Source: Protea cynaroides
Lineage: Eukaryota > Streptophyta > Magnoliopsida > Proteales > Proteaceae
DNA: 64,000 nucleotides
Direction of reading: 5' to 3'
Assembly (NCBI GenBank): GCA_028583415.1
Contig: CM053268.1
Span: forward strand, 13,762,055 to 13,826,054
In this document: positions 54,501 through 64,000 of the stretch, piece after piece
Layout of the letters: each line of letters begins with the position of its first letter
Numbering within the stretch: position 1 is the first letter of the stretch
Made by a program: the position numbers and the translations under genes
The notes under the pieces: generated by a model
Database searches by the model: none
Told to the model about the DNA's origin: nothing
Seen by the model: the letters and a program-made list of their open reading frames with translations, nothing else

Positions 54501-57500
54501 TAGAATCCAAATTTTTGGAGTAATAAAAACAAGCTTCTTTGGTTTTGAGCAATTTTTGGGAGAAGAAAAAAAGTAAAATAGAAGGTCTCCTCTCTCACAC
54601 TCCTCTCTTCTTCACAAAACAAAGGCTTGACCGCCACCACCACCACCTCCACCACCCACCACCCGCCACCCACCACCACCGCCACCGCCACCACCATCCC
54701 CAACCGCCACCACCACCACCTACCACCATCGCCACCACCACCACCGCCACCACTGACCACCGACCACCACCACCCCCACCACCGCCACCACCCCCACCAC
54801 CCCACCACCCACCACCCACCACCACCGCCACCGCCACCACCACCCACCACCAACCACTAACCACCACCATCACCGCCGCCCACCACCACCACCACCACCA
54901 ACAGTTTTCTAGACTTTGATTGGAAGGATAGTGTGTTTATCAAATATGTTTTTGTTCCAAAGATGCTCTGGAATCTATTCCAGAACTGCGTTATCAAACA
55001 TGTTTCTACTCTTACATAATCTTGGAGTAGCCTGGAGTAAAAGTACTACTCCGAACCGGAAGTAAGGCATCTAGAGCAGAAGTTTTATCAAACAGGGCCT
55101 TAATGTCTTGAGAGCTGCTAAGTTTGGGCTATGCACCCATGTGTTGGTGGTGCAATGACTTGCAGTTCCGGTTTGGTCTTTGCTATTAGTTTGTTGTTTG
55201 CATAGGAGAGCGAGCTATACTTTTGGCATTACTGGTTTAAGGTTTCTTGTGCATGGTGCATGCATGATCTAAGAGCTTCAAGAAATTCAGGTTGCCAAGG
55301 CGACTTATGGCTGCTCTAACTTGGCCACTTGGGCATACAGTAGGACTTCTATGGTGCAATCGCCTTGGGGTAGGTTCTCCATAACATATATCATAAGCCT
55401 TTTAGAAACCGTATGGCAGCTTAGTTAGCTGAAGTTCTGTCCATCAATGGGCAATTGAATTCATTATGTTTCACCCTCTTCCCAAAGCACTTTCACCGAA
55501 ACGGTGATGTAGAAAGTTTGTCCTTAAACCATTGACTCCACCAAACCGTATTTATCTTTTATTCGCAACTTTCCGTTTTATTCTTTTATATAAATGAATT
55601 AAAGTTGCAGGATGATACATCAGAGGTAAGCTAGAAAAGATAAAATAGGAAATGAGTGCATTAGAGGAAATATAATGCAGTGATAAGTTGAGAAAATCGT
55701 TCGAGGTGGCATGAACATGTACGATAATATCTAAATGGACCAGTGATGAGGACTGATATGATTCAGGTTGGATAGGATCAAAATGACTGTGGGAGAAATG
55801 GAAAAGACATGCAGGGATTAAGGTTGACAACAAGGGATCTGAATAGCCGATCCATTTAGTTGGTATAAAGCTTAATTGTGATTGAGTATATATGAATGCA
55901 ACAAAGTTGCAGAAGGGCAAACTTCATGTACAAATTAATGACCATACAATGGGTTTGTCTCCTCATAAAATTGATTCCCACAAATCATAGTTTCCTTTAC
56001 CGAACGTAAAATTTGGTTGTTCCTCTCTCACCAAATAGTTTAGGCTGTGTTTGGTATCATTTTTGTTTTTGATTTTTGCTATTTTTTCAAAAAGTATTTT
56101 TGAAAATCATTTTTTATCAAAAATAAAAAGTTGTTTGGTAACCACAATAAAAAATAGATTGTAAAATGAAAAACAGATTTGGTATGCTATGTTTAAAAAT
56201 AAATTTGAGATGGGCTTCCTCTTCCTCTGTCAAGATCATCAAGAGCATCTGTTCCTCTTCCTCTTCCTCTGTCAAGTGATCCAACTTCACAGTTGACCCA
56301 ACTCCCTGCACTGCCAAAGGATTTGATAACTGAGGTAGATTCGCTTTCTTTCTCGATGTTTACAGGGTTTTTAGTACCGTTTCCTGAGAAACAAAATGAG
56401 TCTTTAAACATACCCTCAACACCATTCCCCAATTCATACATGGAAACTGACATTGCTTCCTCAATTTCTCGCTTCTTTTCGATCAGAGAGATAGTCATGT
56501 CTTCATTTCCTTTAAAACTGGATCCTCTAGAGAAAGAATCCGATTTATTTCCAGTATTTTCTAAATCATCTACAGGGAGCATAAAGAGAGTTTCTTGCTT
56601 CACTTCACATTCAACAATTTCTTCACCCAACGAATTTCCCAGCTTCGTGTGGACGCCATTGCAGGATTCCATAGAGACAAAATCCGAATCGTGACTCTTA
56701 GCCATCGGCAAATTAGTGATGACTTCTCGAGTTGGAACTAGAGCTCTTTTTGGCCGCCATTCCCATGTTAGTAATGACTTCTCGAGTCTTAGGGGGTATC
56801 TGCTCGTCTTCTTCTTCTCCTCCTCCTCCTTTTCTTTATGTTGTTGTTTCTTTATGTTGCTTGTTCTTTATGTTTCATTTTCATTCTTCCTGAATGCACT
56901 GATCGGCAATTAGTTTGTTTTTACAGAAAAACCTTTGAGCGCTAACAGAAATGGACTGCATTGAATTGGTGAATGAAGATTTAAAGGATAAGAAGGTTTT
57001 GATTCGTGGCTGAGTGCAGACCACCCGTGCTGTTGGAAAAAATGGAGGTTTTTGATTCGTGACGAGAAGATATTATGTTCAATTAAGGGTTTAAGGACGA
57101 GTTTTATGTTAGATTGAGCAATTACTAGTTTACCCTTATTTTTTCGTCGTTGAAAACACTTACACCCACGTGGTCATTAAACTCTACCGCAAAAGCTATC
57201 AAAAACGATTTTTGACCAAAAATCAAAAACAAGTCTGAACCTGTTTTTGATTTGGGGCTTGTTTTTATTTTTTATTTTCATAAATAGCACCTAGAAATGA
57301 AACCAAATGCCTACAAAAACAAAAATATGTCAGAAAAACAAAAACAAAAATGATACCAAACACAGTCTTAGTCCTCCCTAGAAATAAATTCCAAAAAATT
57401 CGCAGCACCTAGAAATGAAACCAAATGCCTACAAAAACAAAAATATGTCAGAAAAACAAAAACAAAAATGATACCAAACACAGCCTTAGTCCTTACTAGA

Positions 57501-59096
57501 AATAAATTCCAAAATATTCGCTGATTCGATCCCTTTCATAACCATCTATGAATATGCTTCTCTTAGATTTTCAAGCAAACCTAACAATGCCAAAGAAAAA
57601 AAAATGTAAATAAATAATTAAGAAGAAAAAAAAGAGTAAATAAATAATTAAGATCAATACGTAGCTGTAAGGGAATCAGGTATCTTGGTAGTTTTTTTGT
57701 TGCATGAATAAAGGTATCTTGCTAGTTATTTCTACTCTGGCTGGTATGATAGTTTGTATCAAAGGATATGGATGATTTTTGCATGGGACCTTCAATTATC
57801 TTTTCCTTTTTCCCTCTTAGTCATGGCCTGGAATTTGATGTTGTTCATTTGTTAGCTGATATAGAATTCCTTACCAGGTGACACTCAGCTTGGCAGCAAA
57901 AGCTTTTGCAACCTCCCTGCCTCTTTGTAAGGAAACATTTTTCTCTGCTGAAATGGAAAATCATCAAGTGCAACGGTTTGTCCTGGAGCACTTCTACTTT
58001 TAGTTTTTGGATACAAACTATTTCAAAGAACAATACATTAATATGTATGTAATATTGAGGAACAAATAAAATATGTGGACAAACACGCAGCAAAAGATAT
58101 ATTATTTGATCTTAAACTAAGTGTACTGATCACTTGAGCCATCTGATCTTTTTCTTACTACTGTAATCCTGGTTTTTTTGCATTCCGAGCTCTTACACCC
58201 TTCAGCTAATACTCTATCACTCCGCTACAAGTGGTTTTCATTGGACATGAATGAACTATATCAGCAAACTCTCACTGTTCTTGTATTACATTGGTGCTAC
58301 CCCTTCCCCAAATGCATTCATTTCTAGTCATCCTACTTATCCATCTTGTCATCCACATCTCAGCTGTGCTTATCCAACTTAAATCTTGTGCATTGTTCCT
58401 TGATGTCCTCACCTTTTGCACTGTTTTCCATTATTAAAAAAAAAAGAAAAAAAAGAAAGAAAGAAGAAGCATTTACAGTATAGGGCATGATTGTGCTCCT
58501 AAGTTACGGATGAGTAATTTAATATTCTCTTACATGGCATGGGTAAACCAATTAAAAAAAATTCCATTTTACTTATTTTTGTAATGCAAGTTGAAGAACG
58601 TGATACTTAAACTGGAACAGCCATCCCATTGTAATGAGATTGAACTTTTACTATGTTAATAAATTTCCATGTTAAACCCCTCCAGGTGGGCTGAAATGGG
58701 GCCCCGGGGGAGGGGGGGGGGGGGGAGAAGGGAGCGGAGAAAGAGAAGGTAATTAGGCTAAAAACAAAGAGGAAGAAGACAATCGAAACAGAATCCGAAG
58801 CATATAAAGATCTAGAACAAAGAGAGCTTGTGAGGTTAAGAGGGCCAGCTAAACATCCTGGATTAGTTACTTTGCTCTTCCTTTGTACACAGCCACACAC
58901 CTACCCATCCTATGTCAATAGTCTTGGAGTTGAAGCTTGCTCCATCTCTGTTTTTTGCAGTTACCAGGAGCTAATGAAAGAAAGTTCGAGTTTGCCATTG
59001 TTTGATCTGAAGAAGCTTAATGCATCATTGCCTGTTCCGTCAGTTCCAACATCTATTCAAGTCCTTGTATTGGGTGCTGGCAATGACTTCATTGTG
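48599..59096 (+). CDS. Alpha/beta hydrolase, likely plastid-targeted; exons 1-7, last exon not found
   Basis: Exons: 48599-48982, 50359-50403, 50549-50675, 50822-50891, 50980-51028, 57878-57975, 58961-59096; total 909 bases, 303 codons with no stop, all introns GT-AG and phases agree. The first 45 or so residues are rich in Ala, Arg, Thr and Pro with no acidic residues, a typical plastid transit peptide. The fold shows the oxyanion HGSFHAAWCW (about residues 104-113), the LLGQGDSD turn across exons 1-2, the nucleophile elbow GHSFGG in exon 3 and the strand VLVLGAGNDFIV with the catalytic Asp in exon 7. The catalytic His should lie 25-35 residues further, in a final exon I do not find before the assembly gap or the window end. 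Family members are esterases or lipases of unknown substrate. The gene may be intact with a long last intron, or truncated. Confidence 0.85.
48983..50358 (+). other. Intron 1 of the hydrolase gene
   Basis: Starts GTGATT, ends TTATTCAG. A stretch at 49707-50160 looks less AT-rich than the rest and is open on one or other strand, but no domain is recognised; it may be an old retrocopy or transposon piece. Confidence 0.75.
52560..52690. repeat. Direct repeats with GGTTGCATCACGTGCAAC
   Basis: Four copies of GGTTGCATCACGTGCAAC, itself a palindrome (GTTGCA-TCACG-TGCAAC), inside the non-autonomous retrotransposon, in a larger unit of about 60 bases repeated twice. Confidence 0.85.
54039..54050 (-). 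promoter_or_regulatory. Primer-binding site (initiator tRNA-Met type)
   Basis: TGGTATCAGAGC on the minus strand directly next to the 5' LTR of the non-autonomous element. Confidence 0.9.
54630..54902. repeat. CCA/CCG low-complexity block
   Basis: About 270 bases of (CCA)n with CCG and CCC variants. Long frames through it (His/Pro/Thr or Gly/Trp/Val-rich) are artefacts. Confidence 0.95.
56193..56711 (-). pseudogene. Captured gene fragment, 172 codons, unknown family
   Basis: ATG at 56709-56711, open to the element's terminal region. Composition is that of a normal protein (Ser, Glu, Asn, Gly, with Met/Cys). A short stretch LDRGRGR-x(7)-DLDRGRG near residues 145-165 reflects a local duplication of about 40 bases. 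I do not recognise the family. Being inside a Harbinger-like element and running into its end, it is probably an exon copied from a host gene. Confidence 0.4.
56951..57048 (+). pseudogene. Captured fragment resembling aspartyl-tRNA synthetase
   Basis: From the ATG at 56951 it encodes about 33 residues containing DLKDKKVLIRG, a stop (TGA in place of an Arg codon, CGA) and VQTTRAVGKN. This wording is that of the start of the anticodon-binding OB fold in eukaryotic cytosolic aspartyl-tRNA synthetase. It ends in unrelated DNA after GG. Non-functional fragment inside the Harbinger-like element. Confidence 0.55.
57287..57522. repeat. 118-bp tandem duplication across the element end
   Basis: Units 57287-57404 and 57405-57522 both begin AGCACCTAGAAATGAAACC and include the last 81 bases of the Harbinger-like element plus 37 bases of flank. 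Only a few bases differ. Confidence 0.9.
57976..58960 (+). other. Intron 6 of the hydrolase gene
   Basis: Starts GTTTGT, ends TTTTGCAG. Holds a purine/poly-A tract (58434-58470) and a G-rich run (58698-58730). No gene. Confidence 0.8.
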
Positions 59097-59302
59097 GTTA
59101 GTTTATACCACACTTTGATTTCTACTGTTCTATTTTTTTGATAATTTAAGAATATATTGTCTGAATTATTTGCGTGATGTCCTAATACCTCAGCTTTTTT
59201 TCACCTTGACACTGTGGAAAGATTATATCTGACATCACATGGTAGTCATTTTTCTATTTTCTGGTCCAATCATGATGTTAATAACAGGGAAGTTGGTTTA
59301 TG
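59097..59302 (+). other. Start of the last intron of the hydrolase gene
   Basis: GTTAGT follows exon 7 directly. No acceptor with a matching last exon is seen downstream in this window. Confidence 0.5.
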
Positions 59303-59439
59303 GGATGAGGCTCCTCTGTAGTGAAGGAGCTCACTACAGAGGTTGCTGTGAAGCTAGGATTACACCACGTGGCCCAAATCCATCATGCGGTTATACATCC
59401 ATAAGCATTCGGTAGTTTCAGACCACTGAATCGTTTGAC
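59303..59439 (+). repeat. Three-hairpin repeat, copy 1
   Basis: 137 bases beginning GGATGAGGCTCC. Hairpin 1: CTCTGTAGTGA / TCACTACAGAG around AGGAGC. Middle: GGATT...CCACGTGG...AATCC. Hairpin 3: ATTCGGT...ACTGAAT (ACCGAAT in other copies). No coding capacity. Two other copies lie at 60835 and 61267. Confidence 0.85.
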
Positions 59440-60834
59440 AGATAACGTGTAAATGGGTTTTAACAGACTCCCTCCATTTTTTTTTCTTCTTGAATCTCCC
59501 TCCTTCTTCCTCTTCCCTCATTCTTTCTCTTCCGACTGAGCCTGATCTGGTAGCATTTTTCTGGCGCAGTGCACAGGTAAATCTCCTCCCTTTCTTCCTC
59601 TTCCTTCGAATGCTTGTGCAGGTCGTTGGTTCCCACTCGGCGCTTGTGACAGGAGTCCTCGGTTGAGTAAACTTCCTCTGCAGATGAGTTTGCCTGGGAA
59701 TCTAGATTTCTTATTCTTCTCTAGGGAGTTGGTTAAGTCTGCACAGTTGGTAGCTAATTGTGCTTTTAACCAAGGAGGAATGGTTTGTTGGTTTGATGTT
59801 CTTCCTCCTCCGTTGGTTAAGCTTTGACTCTTCTGTTGCCTTTTTCTTTCTATAATGAAGTCTGGTCCCGAAAGCAAGGATCATGCCACATGATTAGGCC
59901 CAAACGAGAAGACAAATCTATGCCTTGATCAAAAGAGGTCGAGAGATCCTGAGAGGTCAGTTGGTGGTACTTTGACTAGCTGGTGAAGGCATTGGTTCTC
60001 CCTCCTCAGGTTTGCATTGTCGTTGGCTAACCTTCGGAAACATTTTCCTGAGTTTCTTATTGGCCCTCCTTCTTTGTTGTCTCTGATATTTAGTTCCTAT
60101 TAGAAAACTCTTTGCTATGAGAAAACTCTTTGCTCGAACCTTCACTCCCAAGAAGAAAAATTAGAATGGTTAGATGATGATAGTCATTCAGTCAAAGCAA
60201 CTGTTCATCAAAACAGTGACCATAATTTGTTGACAACCCAAAATTTAGGACATGATCAATTTCCATTGAAAATTTCACTACTGAAGCTTTTGAGCTTTGG
60301 TCCATCCAAAATTCAAGAGTACACCATCAAATAGACATGCTAGAAGAAAAAACTGGTTATAGCTGTTAAAAAGAAAAGAGGGGGGGGGGGGGGGGTTGGG
60401 AAATCAGTAGCTGTTAAAAAGAAGGGAGTGAAGAGGGACCGGACAAAAAACTAGAAAACAAAGAGTAAGAAAACCCTTTCCACAAACGTCTGTTTAAAGT
60501 AATACCAATAGATTATTTTTCCTGCCATTCTTTTGGAAGCAGGGGTTTTTCAAAATTGAAAACTCAATTTAATTTCAAAAAATAATTTGAACCCAGTATT
60601 CCAACTACACTTATAAGTTAGACCAGTGCTCAAACGGTCTACAAATCAACTTGTAAAACAGAATAAAGCGGTATTAAAAAGCAACTAATAATCAAACTGA
60701 ACTCAGAACATTAGTCGACATCTTAGAACACAAATGCAAATACGACAATCCTTAGAATATCCATAGCATGATTGATGATGGAAGATGCTTATAAACAACA
60801 GTGAACCATTGCCCAACCCAAGGGTCTTTGAAGT
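59440..60834. other. Unassigned DNA between repeat copies
   Basis: No gene recognised. Short frames (59518-59877 minus, 59681-59826 plus) lack a known domain. A G-run (60381-60396) lies between two copies of AGCTGTTAAAAAGAA. Confidence 0.4.
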
Positions 60835-60970
60835 GGATCAGGCTCCTCTGTAGTGAAGGAACTCACTACAGAGCATGCTGTGAAGCTAGAATTACACCAC
60901 GTGGCCCAAATCCATCTGCGGTTATACATCCATAAGCATTTGGTAGCTTCAAACCACCGAATCATTTGAC
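60835..60970 (+). repeat. Three-hairpin repeat, copy 2
   Basis: 136 bases beginning GGATCAGGCTCC, close to copy 1 (about 90% by eye), same hairpins with ACCGAAT at the end. Confidence 0.85.
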
Positions 60971-61148
60971 TCATTGGAACTCATGCAACCTCTGAAGAAA
61001 CTGGACTCTGGGTTTTAGCGGATCCAGAAAACCCTTTCGTGCCTCTTTGTTGGTGTGGGAAAGCTAAGATGAAATCCTGGCGACCTGAAGAAACTCGCTA
61101 CGGCTGAATCTTTCGGGCAAAAATGGAAGGTGGCTTGAATCGCCTGAC

Positions 61149-61190
61149 TCCTCTCTCTCTCTCTCTCTCTATGTATATATATATATATCT
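61149..61190. repeat. (CT)n and (TA)n microsatellite
   Basis: A perfect CT run followed by TATATATATA. Confidence 0.9.
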
Positions 61191-61266
61191 TTAATTCTTT
61201 GTATGTGTGTTCGTTGTGCGATTCAGAGGATTTCCTTTCTCGTTAACAATACCGGCAACTTCAAAG

Positions 61267-61399
61267 GGATGAGGTTCCTCTGTAGTGAAGGAGCTCACTA
61301 CAGAGGGTGCTGTGAAGCTAGGATTACACCACGTGGCCCAAATCCTTCATGCTGTTATACATCCATAAGCATTCGGTAGTTTCAAACCACCGAATCATT
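61267..61399 (+). repeat. Three-hairpin repeat, copy 3, cut by the gap
   Basis: Begins GGATGAGGTTCC and runs to the first N, only a few bases short of the end of the unit. Confidence 0.85.
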
Positions 61400-61899
61400 N
61401 NNNNNNNNNNNNNNNNNNNNNNNNNNNNNNNNNNNNNNNNNNNNNNNNNNNNNNNNNNNNNNNNNNNNNNNNNNNNNNNNNNNNNNNNNNNNNNNNNNNN
61501 NNNNNNNNNNNNNNNNNNNNNNNNNNNNNNNNNNNNNNNNNNNNNNNNNNNNNNNNNNNNNNNNNNNNNNNNNNNNNNNNNNNNNNNNNNNNNNNNNNNN
61601 NNNNNNNNNNNNNNNNNNNNNNNNNNNNNNNNNNNNNNNNNNNNNNNNNNNNNNNNNNNNNNNNNNNNNNNNNNNNNNNNNNNNNNNNNNNNNNNNNNNN
61701 NNNNNNNNNNNNNNNNNNNNNNNNNNNNNNNNNNNNNNNNNNNNNNNNNNNNNNNNNNNNNNNNNNNNNNNNNNNNNNNNNNNNNNNNNNNNNNNNNNNN
61801 NNNNNNNNNNNNNNNNNNNNNNNNNNNNNNNNNNNNNNNNNNNNNNNNNNNNNNNNNNNNNNNNNNNNNNNNNNNNNNNNNNNNNNNNNNNNNNNNNNN
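61400..61899. other. Assembly gap, 500 N
   Basis: Exactly 500 N, so the true size is unknown. Any frames spanning it are meaningless. Confidence 1.
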
Positions 61900-62860
61900 A
61901 TGTTCATATTGTTGGCATGCATAACCATGTATGATGGTGCATGTGACGTATGGGACTACGGACATGTGTACCATATTGGTGTGCTAGTGTCTTAGTAGAG
62001 ACGGTGATCCATGGAAGTGGAGATCCGGGGTTCTCTATTGGGATGCCACCCATGTATGGTGGTTCATGTAACAAGTGACCTCATGAATTACGTTGGGAAT
62101 GGCTGTACCTTTGTGGAGGCAAGACGAACCATGGGAGTGGGGAGTCGGGGTTCTCTGCTAGGTGCAGTCTTTGTTGAGACCATGTATGATGGGCGTGCAG
62201 AGTATGGAAGTACAATACACGTGCCATGTTGGCACTCTATGCTCTAGTAGGGATACGGTCAGTCCATGGGGGTGGAACATGGATTCCTACTGGAGTATAG
62301 TATTACTTATTGTGTACATATGCCATGTTAAGTGCTTATTGTTATAGATGTGATTGTGTGTAGGGTATATGATCATGCAGCTTGTAGGAGCACGATACAT
62401 GGCAATATATCCGATTACACCTTAGTGGGGACACAGTTAGTCCACTGGAGTGGAACATGGATCTCTACTGGGGTGTAGCCCTATTTATTGTTTTCTCATG
62501 CATCCTGCATCAACTTGATCAAATGACTTATGCTTTAGTGAATGATGGACAAGCCACTGATTATAAAAGAGTGCTCAGGTCAGGGGTATCATTGATTCAT
62601 CGAAGGGTGCTCGGGATCAATGGCGGCCCACTGATGGGTGTACGAGCCCCTGATCATCGAGGAGTGCTCAGGTCAGGGGTGTCATTGATTCATTACAAGG
62701 AGTGCTCAGGATCAATGGCGGTTCACTCATGGGGTGCGATTGAGCTAGGGTACAGACTGACCATGATTGCATACACATTTAATTGTTACTCATAATTTCT
62801 TGTTTATATACTTCTGTACTGCATTTAGAAATTGTTGCATAGGATATCATTGGATACCTA
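61900..62860. repeat. LTR-like non-coding DNA with tandem units
   Basis: No gene. Repeated wording (ATGG-GTGGAACATGGATT and GGGGTTCTCT modules) and two units of about 95 bases with AGTGCTCAGGTCAGGGGT at 62569-62735. The style is that of the module-rich part of the chromovirus LTRs, but no match to them was fixed. Confidence 0.5.
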
Positions 62861-64000
62861 TGTCACACCCCAATTCCGCACACTTCAGAATGGTGTGATG
62901 AACCGCTAATAAACCAACGGTTCAACCAGGATCTCGAGTAGGCTATCCCCGCGTTATCTGAACCCCCATACATCCGTAATCACAATCAGAGTAAATACAC
63001 AATAGCGGAAGTCTTATAATAAAATAAACTAAGAACCTACGGTGATATTAATAATTTAATAGCAAATTATTCTATTTCCACTGAGACATAAATAAATATC
63101 AAATACATGTCTTTATTAAATCCAAAATAGGAAACCTATAAAATGTCTAATCAAATACACATGAGTGGCACTCGCAAGAGGAGTCATGTCTATCTACTTC
63201 AGCTTCAGCTTCCATCGCTGCTACATTCCCGTACACTGGAGCACTCATATAGTCTTCAACTGTGAAACCTGCATCATCAACTAAAATATTCGACGTCGAG
63301 GGGTGAGCACACATCACGGCTCAGTGAGTAGACAAAACAATGCAACAGTACATATGTATGCAATCAATTCATATCTTTGGTCTGGTTTAAAGTTTGCAGC
63401 GCAACTAACCAATCCTAATGCCGAAAAGTGTATCCAAGGCCTCACCCCAGCATACCTCAGAATGTCCATAGAGATAGAGTTAAGACCCCCAGGTAGAGTA
63501 TAGGACTCAAGGACCGAGACCACCTCCCCTGATACTCTACGACATAATAGTTCTGCTAAGGTAATGGCGATACGACGATGCTAATGCACAAGACTTGAGT
63601 TAGAGATAGAGCTAAAGTGCTGAGACCCGTCAAAGGTTAACGTTTATTGACGTTCTCATCACACCTCCCCTGATACTCGCTCGCATCAAGTACACCAACC
63701 ACACACATACAATCACATGCCTATTCCTATCATCATCATCATCATGTTATAAACAATAAAGTAAATATGCATGAACAAATAATAGAAATATTGGATGACA
63801 TGTTGTATGCACATTACAAACATATTCGCATAAAATCAAGCATGGCATTGGACTCAAGAAAATAGAAAACAGTTTGTTATTAACCAATTAGTTTAGAGTT
63901 CTGTTTCCTCACCTTAGCTTGCTAATAGATACTTTTCCAAGCTTTAAAATCACCTTTATAATGTTATTATATTGCTAGAAGACCTAACAAAGCCGATAAA
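62861..64000 (-). mobile_element. LTR (chromovirus family), copy G, cut by the window end
   Basis: On the minus strand it ends GGGGTGTGACA at 62861. Intron-like modules, donor-like GTGAGG near 63912, and the exon-like frame are all present. The first part of the LTR lies beyond 64000. Left flank accta (62856-62860) is the expected target duplication. Confidence 0.85.
63147..63280 (-). CDS. LTR-encoded exon-like frame, copy G
   Basis: 134 bases after an ATTTTAG acceptor, open to TAG. The peptide has VEDYMSAPVYGNVAAM, RHDSS and the C-E-C-x2-C tail. The upstream short exon-like piece is not open in the matching frame in this copy (a TAA lies before the donor). Confidence 0.4.

Larger units (their letters stand above)
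51958..55099. mobile_element. Tourist/Harbinger-like MITE, split by an LTR retrotransposon
   Basis: Terminal inverted repeats of 19 bases: GGGCTTGTTTGATAAAACT at 51958-51976 and, on the other strand at 55081-55099, GGCCCTGTTTGATAAAACT, 17 of 19 matching. Both ends are flanked by TTA (51955-51957 and 55100-55102), the target duplication of Harbinger-type elements. Without the nested element it is about 735 bases, non-coding, and includes the CCA-rich block at 54630-54900. Confidence 0.85.
56043..57485. mobile_element. Harbinger-like element with captured gene fragments (Pack type)
   Basis: The left end GGCTGTGTTTGGTATC (first 16 of 29 bases) is matched perfectly over 29 bases by the inverted right end at 57457-57485. 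TTA flanks both ends (56040-56042, 57486-57488). The right end is present twice, at 57367 and 57485, because of a 118-base tandem duplication. The interior holds a 172-codon minus-strand frame and, on the plus strand, a piece resembling aspartyl-tRNA synthetase. No transposase. Confidence 0.8.
51029..57877 (+). other. Intron 5 of the hydrolase gene, 6.8 kb, filled with transposons
   Basis: Starts GTATTG and ends TTACCAG. It contains the Tourist-like element at 51958-55099 with a nested LTR retrotransposon, and the Harbinger-like element at 56043-57485. About 51029-51950 and 55103-56039 show no gene or clear repeat. The other introns are 85 to 1400 bases, so the size is mostly due to insertions. 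Confidence 0.8.

Noticed and set aside
54500..54919. His/Pro/Thr-rich and Gly/Trp/Val-rich frames
   Set aside because: Simple (CCA)n DNA; low complexity on both strands.
59303..59439. Helitron 3' end
   Set aside because: The hairpin is at the unit's edge, but no CTRR end follows on either strand and no TC start was found.
59518..59877. 119-codon minus-strand frame, and a plus-strand frame at 59681-59826
   Set aside because: They overlap each other in opposite directions and neither has a known motif.
59303..61399. A single LTR-type element bounded by the 136-base repeats
   Set aside because: The repeats do not start TG or end CA, a third copy lies inside, and no primer-binding site or polypurine tract is visible.
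61324..61974. Frames across the run of N
   Set aside because: The translated part is unknown sequence.

Overview
The window is nuclear DNA of a flowering plant with a high transposon load. The evidence is several lineages of Ty3/gypsy LTR retrotransposons (Tat-like with two RNase H domains, Athila-like, and Tekay/Del-type chromoviruses), Tourist/Harbinger and Mutator-like non-autonomous DNA elements, and one host gene with plant-type short exons and GT-AG introns. I cannot name the species. No rRNA, tRNA or CRISPR array was recognised. Nearly all retrotransposon coding regions are broken by stops, frameshifts or insertions.

Layout. 1-9150 is the body of a decayed Tat-lineage element (gag pieces, reverse transcriptase, RNase H, second RNase H, integrase, and an extra DUF7745-like ORF), split at 3116-5572 by a solo LTR. 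9150-15050 is its non-coding 3' part or long LTR, carrying purine-rich, AT-rich and 49-bp tandem arrays. 15838-20290 is an Athila-type remnant on the minus strand, split by a solo LTR with target-site duplication (17280-19610). 20300-26440 is a broken chromovirus with its 3' LTR. 26483-35149 is a stack of nested LTRs: a minus LTR with an adjacent primer-binding site; a solo LTR (28171-34074) inside another LTR; and a third solo LTR (29129-31186) inside that one. 38071-43389 is a truncated chromovirus with a clear 3' LTR. 43390-45836 is the 3' end of another gypsy element, with 54-bp and 38-bp tandem arrays.

46526-48374 is a Mutator-like element that has captured part of a RING-H2 gene. It lies just upstream of the only host gene, a plastid-type alpha/beta hydrolase (exons 48599-59096). 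Intron 5 of that gene is 6.8 kb because it holds a Tourist-like element, itself split by a 2.4-kb non-coding LTR retrotransposon, and a second Harbinger-like element carrying captured gene pieces, one resembling aspartyl-tRNA synthetase. The final exon of the hydrolase, which should hold the catalytic His, is not seen; a 500-N gap lies downstream. The window ends in another minus-strand LTR (62861-64000).

The most interesting signal concerns the roughly 2-kb LTRs of the chromovirus family and one more distant relative. Each carries, near its 3' end, an exon-like reading frame of about 44 codons behind a conserved splice-acceptor-like sequence. Eight diverged copies all have lengths that agree modulo three, and most end in a Cys-Glu-Cys-x-x-Cys tail. 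The same LTRs show a plausible promoter, two introns, and two motif-rich palindromic blocks whose motif is private to each LTR subfamily but shared by both blocks of one LTR.
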